From Comamonadaceae bacterium (GTDB lineage Bacteria > Pseudomonadota > Gammaproteobacteria > Burkholderiales > Burkholderiaceae_C): a stretch of 64,000 nt of DNA. Both the position numbers and the translations under genes were made by a program. Position 1 is the stretch's first letter; every line of letters starts with the position of its first letter. The DNA lies in NCBI GenBank assembly GCA_003599455.1, contig QZKF01000031.1:1-64000 (forward strand), given 5' to 3'. Below the pieces are notes generated by a model. It was given only the letters and a program-made list of their open reading frames with translations. It did not search any database and had not been told where the DNA came from. Positions 1 to 7,238 of the stretch are shown piece by piece.

Positions 1-417
1 TGGGCCGACCTGGTGCTCGTGGGCGAGGGCACGGTGGCGGCGGACCGGCCGCTGCTGAACGGGCGGCTCGTGCCCGAGGAGGCCGACTGCCCCGCGGCCG
101 AGCCGGTGGCCGGCTACGCCGACAGCGACCTGAGCTTCGCCGGCGACTGGGCGCAGGAGCGCTTCTTCGTCTTCACCGGCGCGGGCGCGCCGGCGGCCGC
201 CCGGGAGCGGGTGGAGCAGGTCGGCGGCGTGGTGGTGTCGTGCGAGGAGCGCGAGGGACACGTCGCGCCCGAGTCGCTGCTGGCCGAGACGTTCCGGCGC
301 GGCGGCTGGTGCGTGATGCTCGAGGGGGGGCCCACGCTCGCCGCGGCCTTCCTCGCGCGCGGCCTGGTCGACCGCTGGGTGCAGTACGTCGCGCCCGTCT
401 TCGCGGGCGGCGGTGCG
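1..417 (+). pseudogene. RibD C-terminal-type reductase fragment, broken at both ends
   Basis: The frame is already open at base 1 (W-A-D-L-V-L-V-G-E-G-T-V) and matches the RibD_C / dihydrofolate-reductase-fold family: the GEGTV-AADRPLL substrate loop near the start and the EGGPTLAAAFLARGLVD motif around residues 104-120, which normally sits just before the last strand. This family makes NADPH-dependent reductases of riboflavin synthesis or related enzymes. The 5' end lies outside the window. Family-like sequence stops near base 415. The frame stays open to 789, but from there it runs antisense through the TIR gene, so the true 3' end is missing. It could be a rearrangement remnant or an assembly chimera. 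Confidence 0.6.
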
Positions 418-809
418 GCATGGCCCATGGCATTGGCCACCCCTTCGCACAGCGCCAGGAAGCCGGGGTGGGCCGCATCGCCGTCCCAGCCCATGAGCTC
501 GGCGGTCTGCTTGCGGCGGAACTCCAGCGGCAGCTTGACGCTGTCGATCAGCGCCGGCACCAGCACGCCGCGCTCCGAGGCCACGGCGGCCTCGTTCTTC
601 ACCCATTCGGAGGCAGTGGAGTGCGCCGACCAGAGCACCACCACGCAGCGCGCCGATTCCAGCTCGCGCTCGATCGCCTGGTCAAAGGCCTGGCCCGCGA
701 TGATCTTGCGGTCCCACCACACGGACCAGCCCAGGCTGCCGAGCGCGCTGGCCAGCAGGCCGGCCTGCTCGCGGTCTTCGCTGGCGTAGCTCAGAAAGAC
801 ATCGGTCAT
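114..809 (-). CDS. TIR-domain protein; only 420-809 is recognisable
   Basis: ATG at 809 is preceded by a strong GGAGGTGAG ribosome site. Residues 4-129 form a TIR domain: FLSYASEDREQA (box 1), WWDRKI (residues 31-36), and SEWVKNE with the candidate catalytic glutamate at residue 73, equivalent to the NADase glutamate of active TIR domains. Bacterial TIR proteins often act in NAD-consuming immunity, usually through a second domain that senses the trigger. Here that region is absent. After about residue 129 (near base 420) the frame runs antisense through the RibD-like fragment and is low-complexity, so the 3' part has been replaced. The remaining 101 residues to the stop at 114 are probably not native. 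Confidence 0.6.
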   Translation of the reverse strand: MTDVFLSYASEDREQAGLLASALGSLGWSVWWDRKIIAGQAFDQAIERELESARCVVVLWSAHSTASEWVKNEAAVASERGVLVPALIDSVKLPLEFRRKQTAELMGWDGDAAHPGFLALCEGVANAMGHAAPPPAKTGATYCTQRSTRPRARKAAASVGPPSSITHQPPRRNVSASSDSGATCPSRSSHDTTTPPTCSTRSRAAAGAPAPVKTKKRSCAQSPAKLRSLSA

Positions 810-931
810 GGCTCACCTCCCTCGGTCCAGGGCCGGCTGCTGCCGCGCCTTCGCACACGTCCAGCCGGCATGCTAATCCGATCGGGGACGCGCGGGAAGC
901 GGCCCGGCCCGGCGCTCGGCCGGTCCCCGGC

Positions 932-1723
932 TCAGAACTCGCCGTGCCGCCCCTGCCCGGCGGCGAAGCGCTGCGCGCCCGCGAGCGCGTCGGGGATGCG
1001 CGCCTTGCCGCGCTGCCATTCCTGCTGCAGCGCCTCGCCCAGCGGCAGGTCCCACTGGGCCAGCGCGCTCTCACGGTCGGCGCGCATCGTGGCCTGCGGG
1101 AAGGCCGCGAGCTGCCGCGCCAGCGCGATCGCTGCGTCGCGCGCCTGGCCGCGCGGCACCACGCGGTTGGCCAGGCCCATCTGCAGCGCTTCGGGCGCCT
1201 CGACCTTGCGGCCGGTGAGGATCAGGTCCATCGCGTGGCCCATGCCGACCAGGCGCGGCAGGCGCACCGTGCCGCCGTCGATCAGCGGCACGCCGAAGCG
1301 GCGGCAGTAGACGCCGAAGTAGGCGTCGTCTTCCATCACGCGCATGTCGCACCACAGCGCGAGTTCCATGCCGCCGGCCACGGCCGCGCCGCTCACCGCG
1401 GCGATCACCGGTTTCGAGAGCCGCAGGCGCGACGGGCCCATGGGGCCGAGGGCGCGCGGGTCGTCGCTGGCGAAGTCCAGGTCGAGGCCGCCGGTCTGGC
1501 CCGAGGTCGCGAGCCGTGCACCGTACTGCAGGTCCCACCCGGCGCAGAAATGGCCGTGCGCGCCGTGGAACACCGCCACGCGCGCGTCGGGGTCGTCCTC
1601 GAACGCCAGGAAGGCGGCGTGCAGCGCTTGCGCGGTGGGGCTGTCCACGGCATTGCGCACCTCGGGGCGGTCGAGGGTGACGACCCAGACCTCGCCTTGT
1701 TTGTCGGTGGTGACGGCGCTCAT
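932..1723 (-). CDS. enoyl-CoA hydratase/isomerase (crotonase family)
   Basis: A 263-residue crotonase-fold protein, the usual family length. It has the oxyanion-hole segment GHFCAGWDL near residue 60 and the second one, AAVSGAAVAGGMELAL, further on, followed by the GVPLIDGGTVRLPRLVG active-site helix region. I chose ATG 1723 because it overlaps the upstream stop as ATGA; an alternative start lies three codons earlier. It is the last gene of a three-gene minus-strand unit with AtuA and the AtuA-like domain protein. It therefore probably hydrates an unsaturated acyl-CoA in the same terpenoid or branched-acid pathway. The exact substrate cannot be read from sequence. Confidence 0.85.
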   Translation of the reverse strand: MSAVTTDKQGEVWVVTLDRPEVRNAVDSPTAQALHAAFLAFEDDPDARVAVFHGAHGHFCAGWDLQYGARLATSGQTGGLDLDFASDDPRALGPMGPSRLRLSKPVIAAVSGAAVAGGMELALWCDMRVMEDDAYFGVYCRRFGVPLIDGGTVRLPRLVGMGHAMDLILTGRKVEAPEALQMGLANRVVPRGQARDAAIALARQLAAFPQATMRADRESALAQWDLPLGEALQQEWQRGKARIPDALAGAQRFAAGQGRHGEF

Positions 1724-2094
1724 GGCCACCACCCCACGCGCGGCGCGTCCAACGCAGCGTTCAGTTCATCCTGTGTCACATCGATCTCCATGCGCAGCAA
1801 GGCCCCGGCCATGGCCTTGCCCAGGTTGTCCAGGCGCAGGTTGCGCGCGCCGCCGCCCTGCAGCGCGCCGCGCAATACGAACTTCAGCGCCAGGATGTTG
1901 GGCAGCGGCCAGGCGTCCACTTCGCCCGGCAGCCAGGGCGCGAAGTGGGCCTGCACGCGCGCCGCCGTGACCTCACGCTCGAGGATGGCGTAACCCGCCG
2001 CGTTCCATGCGAACAGGCCGAAGTCCACCCAGTCGGCCTTGTCGCCGCTGCGCGCGTGGGCGATGCGCACCAGGGGTAAACGGATCGTGCTCAT
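1720..2094 (-). CDS. AtuA-like ferredoxin-fold small protein
   Basis: A 124-residue protein containing RIAHARSGDKADWVDFG near residue 9, the signature of the small domain found at the C-terminus of, or beside, AtuA (former DUF1446) proteins. Both ends overlap neighbours by four bases: its ATG (2094) overlaps the AtuA stop, and its stop overlaps the crotonase ATG. That implies coupled translation and probably a complex with AtuA. In Pseudomonas AtuA I recall this domain as part of one longer chain; here it is a separate gene. Function in acyclic terpene use is inferred from context; the chemistry is unknown. Confidence 0.8.
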   Translation of the reverse strand: MSTIRLPLVRIAHARSGDKADWVDFGLFAWNAAGYAILEREVTAARVQAHFAPWLPGEVDAWPLPNILALKFVLRGALQGGGARNLRLDNLGKAMAGALLRMEIDVTQDELNAALDAPRVGWWP

Positions 2095-3494
2095 GCGGCC
2101 TCCCCCAGAACGTCCATCTGCACGCCGGCCTCCACCGCCGCGCGCGGGATCAGCGTGGGCCAGATGCCCAGCAGCTCGCTGGTGTTGTGCAGCCCCGTGA
2201 AGCCGCAGGTGTAGGCCGGTCCGCTCAGGCCCATCCAGGGGAACAGGCGGCCAAAGCCGTCGGCCGCGGCCTTGTCGGGCGTGCGCAGCACCAGGCGCGT
2301 CCAGATTTCGTTGCTCTGGTTGAGCGCGTCGGCCTTGGGCAACGGTGCGAGCGCGCCGTGCGCGGAGTTCAGGCCCGGGTACTCCACGGACAACTCGTCG
2401 TGCGGGATGCGCTTGTCCTGCAGCAGCGTGCGGATGGTGGCCTGCGCGGCCTGTGCCTTGTCCCAGGCGTCGGGCCAGGAAAAACCCCAGGTCACCTCGG
2501 CCTTGTAGCCGTCGCGGAAACCCGCCACCACCTTGAGCGTGTCGGTCGGCGCGCCGCCACGCGCACCGGTCAGGCGCACACGGTCGTCGCCCTCGTCTTT
2601 CAGCTGGATGCCGCCCATGTCGAGCACCACGTCGGGTGAGAAGTAGGCGTGCGGGTTGTGCACCTCGTACAGCAGCTGCTGGCGCACGGTGTCGAAGTTG
2701 ATGCGCCCGCCGGTGCCGGGCGCCTTGGTGATGAGCGCGCTGCCGTCTTCCCACACCTCGGCGATGGGGTAGCCGATGTGCGCGAGATCGGGAATGGCCT
2801 GCCACGCGCCCTGGCTGCCGAAGTTGCCGCCGCTGCCCTGGCCCGAGCACTCCAGCAGGTGGCCCACGGTGAGGCCCTGCGCGAGGCGGTCCAGGTCCTG
2901 CGCGGCGCTGGCGCCGGTCAGCGTCCAGCCCAGTCCGTGCACCAGCGGGCCGAGGAACAGCGCGGCGTCGGCCACGCGGCCGGTGATCACGATGTCGGCG
3001 CCCGCGTCCAGCGCGGCCACGATGGGTTTCGCGCCGAGGTAGGCGTTGCCGAACACCAGGCGCTCGCGCACACCCGCCACCGGTGCGCCGGTGAAGAGGT
3101 GGGCGAAGGCGTCGGCCGGCGTGGCCTCGTCCAGCAGGCGCGGCAGCACGTCGTCGCCGCTCACCACCGCCACGCGCGCCTTCCAACCTTTGGCCTGGAA
3201 GGCCGCCAGCACCGCCTGCGCCGCGCCGCGCGGGTTCAGGCCGCCCGCATTGCATACAAAGCGCACGCCGCGCGCGCGCATCAGCGGCCACAGCTTCATG
3301 AGCAGGGGCACCACGTCGCGCGCGTAGCCCAGGCCCGGGTCGCGCTGCCGGTCTTTCTGCAGGATGGCGAGCGTGAGTTCGGCCAGGTGGTCGCTGGCGA
3401 TGAACTGCACGCCGCCGCGTTCAATGCTCGCGGCCACGGGTTCCCAGTTGTCGCCGTAGAACCCGAGGCCGGCGCCGATGCGTATGGATTTCAT
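2091..3494 (-). CDS. atuA: AtuA family protein (acyclic terpene utilisation)
   Basis: A 467-residue protein of the AtuA/DUF1446 family. It begins IRIGAGLGFYGDNWEPV, continues with FIASDHLAELTLAIL, and includes VCNAGGLNPRG and ITGRVADAALFLGPL, all characteristic of the family. AtuA is needed for citronellol/geraniol growth in Pseudomonas, but its reaction is not established. ATG 3494 is preferred over upstream in-frame starts because the conserved N-terminus begins there. It is the first gene of a minus-strand trio and diverges from the Liv transporter operon across 167 bases. The rest of the atu genes lie beyond the defence island at 21.5-30.7 kb. Confidence 0.85.
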   Translation of the reverse strand: MKSIRIGAGLGFYGDNWEPVAASIERGGVQFIASDHLAELTLAILQKDRQRDPGLGYARDVVPLLMKLWPLMRARGVRFVCNAGGLNPRGAAQAVLAAFQAKGWKARVAVVSGDDVLPRLLDEATPADAFAHLFTGAPVAGVRERLVFGNAYLGAKPIVAALDAGADIVITGRVADAALFLGPLVHGLGWTLTGASAAQDLDRLAQGLTVGHLLECSGQGSGGNFGSQGAWQAIPDLAHIGYPIAEVWEDGSALITKAPGTGGRINFDTVRQQLLYEVHNPHAYFSPDVVLDMGGIQLKDEGDDRVRLTGARGGAPTDTLKVVAGFRDGYKAEVTWGFSWPDAWDKAQAAQATIRTLLQDKRIPHDELSVEYPGLNSAHGALAPLPKADALNQSNEIWTRLVLRTPDKAAADGFGRLFPWMGLSGPAYTCGFTGLHNTSELLGIWPTLIPRAAVEAGVQMDVLGEAA

Positions 3495-3661
3495 GGTGCG
3501 TGTGATCTTGATGGCGCGTCGGCGACTCAGGATGGGGGACAACCCCTAGCGTCAGTCTCACGCAAGACAGCTATAAATTGCGCACACCGTCTGGGAGACC
3601 TGCCACAAGTTTTGCAGCACCGTCCCTCCGCCACGGCGTCCAGAACAACAAGGAGACATGC
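3495..3661. promoter_or_regulatory. divergent promoter region between atuA and the liv operon
   Basis: 167 bases separate two divergent operons, so both promoters should lie here. Visible on the plus strand is TATAAA at 3572-3577, a plausible -10 for livH with no good -35. There is also an inverted repeat GCGT-N7-ACGC at 3549-3563 that could bind a regulator. I found no copy of the AGCAA-N4-TTGCT element seen upstream of the TetR gene at 30.7 kb, so co-regulation of the two halves is not shown by sequence. Confidence 0.35.
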
Positions 3662-4537
3662 GTGCAATTGCTGCAACTGCTCATCAGCGGTGTGGCCCAG
3701 GGCTGTATCTATGGACTCATCGCCCTGGGTTTCGTGCTGATCTACAAGGCCACCGAAACGGTGAGCTTCGCCCAGGGCGACCTGATGATGGTGGGCGCCT
3801 TCGGCGGCCTGGCCGCCATGACCATGCTGGGCTTCCCGTTCTGGCTCTCGGTGCCGGCCGCGATCGTGGCCATGGGCCTGTTCGGCGTGGTGCTCGAGCG
3901 CGTGGTGATCCGCCCCATCCTGGGCCAGCCGGCCTTCTCCATCGTGATGCTCACCATCGGCGTGGGCTATGTGCTGCGTGGCCTCATCACCATGATCCCC
4001 GACATCGGCACCGACACCCACACCCTGCCCGTGCCCTACGCCAACGAGGTGCTGCGCATGGGCACGCTGGTGGTCTCGGCCGAGCAGATCGTGGTGATCG
4101 GCTCCACCGCCGTGCTGTGCGCCGGGCTGTTCGCGATGTTCCGCTACTCCAAGCTGGGCGTGGCCATGCAGGCCTCGTCGCAGAACCAGCTCGCCGCCTA
4201 CTACATGGGCATTCCGGTCAAGCGGCTCAACGGCCTGGTGTGGGGTCTGGCGGCGGCGGTGGCGGCCATCGCCGGCCTGCTGCTCGCGCCCATCACCTTC
4301 GTGCACGCCAACATGGGCTTCATCGGCCTCAAGGCCTTCCCCGCCGCGGTGGTGGGCGGCTTCGGCAGCCTGCCCGGCGCCATCGTGGGCGGCCTGATCA
4401 TCGGCATCGTCGAAGCCATGTCGGGCTTCTACCTGCCCGAGGGCTTCAAGGACGTGGCCCCCTACATCGTGGTGCTGATCATGCTGGTGCTCAAGCCCAA
4501 CGGCCTGTTCGGCGAGAAGCTGCGTAAAAAAGTCTGA
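3662..4537 (+). CDS. livH: branched-chain amino acid-type ABC transporter permease LivH
   Basis: A 291-residue inner-membrane permease with about eight hydrophobic segments and family motifs ISGVAQGCIYGLIALGF, TVSFAQGDLMMVGAF and VVGGFGSLPGAIVGG. GTG 3662 is chosen because AGGAG at 3651-3655 sits six bases upstream; the nearby ATG 3658 is in another frame. It opens a plus-strand operon with livM, livG, livF, an acyl-CoA synthetase and a periplasmic binding protein. Such Liv systems beside acyl-CoA ligases often carry hydrophobic or aromatic acids rather than amino acids. With AtuA divergent next door, a terpenoid or branched acid is a reasonable but unproven substrate. Confidence 0.9.
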   Translation: MQLLQLLISGVAQGCIYGLIALGFVLIYKATETVSFAQGDLMMVGAFGGLAAMTMLGFPFWLSVPAAIVAMGLFGVVLERVVIRPILGQPAFSIVMLTIGVGYVLRGLITMIPDIGTDTHTLPVPYANEVLRMGTLVVSAEQIVVIGSTAVLCAGLFAMFRYSKLGVAMQASSQNQLAAYYMGIPVKRLNGLVWGLAAAVAAIAGLLLAPITFVHANMGFIGLKAFPAAVVGGFGSLPGAIVGGLIIGIVEAMSGFYLPEGFKDVAPYIVVLIMLVLKPNGLFGEKLRKKV

Positions 4538-4549
4538 GGCCACATCGAC

Positions 4550-5626
4550 ATGCGTTTTCTCTTCAAGACCGACTACAACCAGGACATCCGCCTGGCCAAG
4601 CACGGCGGCCACACCTTCTGGTACAGCCTGCTGGGCCTGTTCCTGGTGACCGCGCCCTGGGTGATCCAGGAGTACTGGCTCGCCCAGCTCACCTTCGTGC
4701 TGATCTACTCCGTCGTCGGCCTCGGGCTGATGCTGCTGGCCGGCTTCACCGGGCTGTTCTCGCTCGGCCACGCGGCCTTCCTCGGCGTGGGCGCCTACAC
4801 CCAGGCCATCATGGTCAACGCCGGTGTGCCCTTCCCCATCGCGCTGGCCTGTGCCGGCCTGCTCTCGGCCGCGGTGGGCATGGTGGTGGGCCTGCCGGCG
4901 CTGCGCGTCAAGGGCATCTACCTCGGCATGGCCACGCTGGCCTTCGGCTTCATCGTCGAAGAGGTCATGGCGCGCTGGGAGCACGTGACCGGCGGCAACT
5001 CCGGCCTGATGGTGAAGTACCCGGCCATCTTCGGCTGGGAGCTGGACTCCACCAACGAGTTCTACTTCCTGTGCCTGGTGGTCACGGTTCTGGCCACGCT
5101 GGCCATCGCCAACCTCATGCGCTCGTCCACCGGCCGCGCCTTCGTCGCCATCCGCGACTCGGAAATCTCGGCGCAGAGCATGGGCATCCACCTCGCGCGC
5201 TACAAGACGCTGTCGTTCGCGCTCTCGGCCGCGCTGGCCGGCATCGGCGGCGCGCTGTACGCGCACAAGATCCAGTTCCTCTCGCCCGAGCAGTTCAGCA
5301 TCATCCAGTCGATCGACCTGCTGCTCATGGTGGTGATCGGCGGGCTGGGCTCGATCCACGGCGCCTTCCTCGGCGCGATCTTCCTGATCGTCATGCCGCA
5401 GCTCATTTCGCTGGGCAAGGACTTCCTGCCCGCGGCCATCGGCCAGGCCGCCGGCCTGCAGGGCACGGTCTACGGCCTCGTGCTGATCGCCTTCGTGCTG
5501 TTCGAGCCCATGGGCCTGTACGGCCGCTGGCTCAAGGTGCGCACCTGGTTCCAGCTGTTCCCGTTCTACCGCAAGGGCCTGTTCAAGCGCCAGAAGACCT
5601 TCCAGAAGTCGGACCGCCTCAAATGA
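4550..5626 (+). CDS. livM: branched-chain amino acid-type ABC transporter permease LivM
   Basis: A 358-residue permease of the LivM type. It has FTGLFSLGHAAFLGVGAYT (around residue 69), the VKGIYLGMATLAFGFI segment, RDSEISAQSMG in the cytoplasmic loop that contacts the ATPase, and VIGGLGSIHGAFLGA near the C-terminal third. It pairs with LivH in the membrane. It starts 12 bases after livH, and its stop overlaps the livG start as ATGA, implying translational coupling. The C-terminus is basic (KGLFKRQKTFQKSDRLK), as is common for cytoplasmic tails. Confidence 0.9.
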   Translation: MRFLFKTDYNQDIRLAKHGGHTFWYSLLGLFLVTAPWVIQEYWLAQLTFVLIYSVVGLGLMLLAGFTGLFSLGHAAFLGVGAYTQAIMVNAGVPFPIALACAGLLSAAVGMVVGLPALRVKGIYLGMATLAFGFIVEEVMARWEHVTGGNSGLMVKYPAIFGWELDSTNEFYFLCLVVTVLATLAIANLMRSSTGRAFVAIRDSEISAQSMGIHLARYKTLSFALSAALAGIGGALYAHKIQFLSPEQFSIIQSIDLLLMVVIGGLGSIHGAFLGAIFLIVMPQLISLGKDFLPAAIGQAAGLQGTVYGLVLIAFVLFEPMGLYGRWLKVRTWFQLFPFYRKGLFKRQKTFQKSDRLK

Positions 5627-6450
5627 ACGAAGACATCCTCCTCTCGGCGAAGAACCTCAGCGTGCGCTTCGGCGGCGTGCTGGCCGTCAACAACGTGAGC
5701 TTCGACGTGAAGCGCGGCGAAGTCTTCACGCTGATCGGCCCCAACGGCGCGGGCAAGACCACGGTGTTCAACCTGATCAGCCGCATCTACACGCCCACCA
5801 CCGGCACCATCGACTACGCCGGCCCCAACGGCGTGCTGCGCCTGACCGAGCAGGCGCCGCACCAGATCGCCCGGCTGGGCATCGCGCGCACCTTCCAGAA
5901 CATCGAGCTGTTCGAGCACGCCACCGTGCTGCAGAACCTGCTGATCGGTCGCCACACGCACCGCAAGACCGGGCTGTGGAGCGAGCTCTTCTTCACCGGC
6001 AAGACGCGCGCGGCCGAGATCGAGGCGCGCGAGAAGGTCGAACAGGTCATCGACCTGCTCGACCTGCAGCATCACCGCGAGTCCATGGTGGCCGGCCTGC
6101 CGTATGGTGTGCGCAAGGTGGTCGAGCTGGCGCGCGCGCTGTGCACCGAACCGAAGCTGCTGCTGCTCGACGAGCCGTCCTCGGGCCTGAACGTGGAGGA
6201 AACCGAAGACATGGCGTTCTGGATCACCGACATCAAGGAAGAACTCGGCATCACGGTGCTGATGGTCGAGCACGACATGAGCCTGGTCTCCAAGGTGTCC
6301 GACCGCGTGCTGGCCATGAGCATGGGCACCGAGCTGGCCTCGGGCACGCCGGCCCAGGTGCAGGCCGACCCGGGCGTGATCGAGGCCTACCTCGGCTCGA
6401 TGGACGACGTCTCCAGCCTGCGCCGCGAAAACCACAAGGTGACCGCATGA
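5623..6450 (+). CDS. livG: ABC transporter ATPase LivG
   Basis: A 275-residue cytoplasmic ATPase. Walker A GPNGAGKTT lies at residues 39-47. The signature region has the LivG-style LPYGVRKVVELARAL, followed by Walker B LLLLDEPSSGLN and the switch histidine in MVEHDMSLVSKVSDRV. The insert between Walker A and the signature (ELFFTGKTRAAEIEA) is typical of LivG. ATG 5623 overlaps the livM stop. It energises uptake with LivF. Confidence 0.92.
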   Translation: MNEDILLSAKNLSVRFGGVLAVNNVSFDVKRGEVFTLIGPNGAGKTTVFNLISRIYTPTTGTIDYAGPNGVLRLTEQAPHQIARLGIARTFQNIELFEHATVLQNLLIGRHTHRKTGLWSELFFTGKTRAAEIEAREKVEQVIDLLDLQHHRESMVAGLPYGVRKVVELARALCTEPKLLLLDEPSSGLNVEETEDMAFWITDIKEELGITVLMVEHDMSLVSKVSDRVLAMSMGTELASGTPAQVQADPGVIEAYLGSMDDVSSLRRENHKVTA

Positions 6451-7235
6451 GCGTCGCCACCTCCGACACCCCCGTGCTCAAGCTGCTCAACGTCGAGAGC
6501 GCCTACGGCCCGATCAAGGCGATCCGCGGCGTGAGCCTGCAGGTGCGCCGCAGCGAGATCGCCACCGTGCTGGGCTCCAACGGCGCGGGCAAGACCACCA
6601 TCCTCAAGACCATCAGCGGCATCATCGACCCGCGCAAGGGTTCGATCGAGTTCAAGGGCGAGAACATCACCGCGCAGGACCCGGCCCACATCGTGCAGCA
6701 GGGCCTCTCCCACGTGCCCGAGGGGCGCGAGGTGTTCCCGCTGCTCTCGGTGCGCGACAACCTGCTGATGGGCGCCTACACCCGCAAGGACCGCGACGGC
6801 GTGGCGCGCGACATGGAAGCGGTGTTCACCTACTTCCCCATCCTGCGCGAGCGCGCCGCGCAGGACGCCGGCCTGCTTTCGGGCGGGCAGCAGCAGATGC
6901 TGGCGATCAGCCGCGCGCTGATGGCCAACCCCGACCTGATCCTGCTCGACGAACCCAGCCTGGGCCTGAGCCCGAAGCTGACGAAGGAGATCTTCGAGAT
7001 CGTGGTGCGCATCAACCGCGAGCGCGGCACCACCATCCTGCTGGTCGAGCAGAACGCCAACATGGCGCTCAACGCGTCCGACTACGGCTACGTGCTGGAG
7101 AACGGCCGCATCGTGATGGAAGACACCTGCGCCCACCTGCGCGAGAAGGACGACATCAAGGAGTTCTACCTCGGCATGAAGGAAGAAGGCGTGCGCGCCG
7201 ACCGGCGCTGGAAAAAGAAGAAGAACTGGAGATAG
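6447..7235 (+). CDS. livF: ABC transporter ATPase LivF
   Basis: A 262-residue ATPase with Walker A GSNGAGKTT, signature LSGGQQQMLAISRAL, Walker B LILLDEPSLGLSP and a VEQNANMAL switch region, all LivF-like. The N-terminal extension of about 13 residues and the very basic C-terminus (RRWKKKKNWR) are slightly unusual. ATG 6447 overlaps the livG stop by four bases. It works as a heterodimer with LivG under the LivH/LivM permeases. Confidence 0.92.
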   Translation: MSVATSDTPVLKLLNVESAYGPIKAIRGVSLQVRRSEIATVLGSNGAGKTTILKTISGIIDPRKGSIEFKGENITAQDPAHIVQQGLSHVPEGREVFPLLSVRDNLLMGAYTRKDRDGVARDMEAVFTYFPILRERAAQDAGLLSGGQQQMLAISRALMANPDLILLDEPSLGLSPKLTKEIFEIVVRINRERGTTILLVEQNANMALNASDYGYVLENGRIVMEDTCAHLREKDDIKEFYLGMKEEGVRADRRWKKKKNWR

Positions 7236-7238
7236 AAC

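Noticed and set aside
13..789. A single 258-residue plus-strand protein
   Set aside because: Only the part up to about base 415 looks like a protein family; the remainder is antisense to the TIR domain.
3527..5359. A 610-codon minus-strand open frame
   Set aside because: Antisense to livH and livM with repeated His-Asp-Gln composition; no motif or ribosome site.
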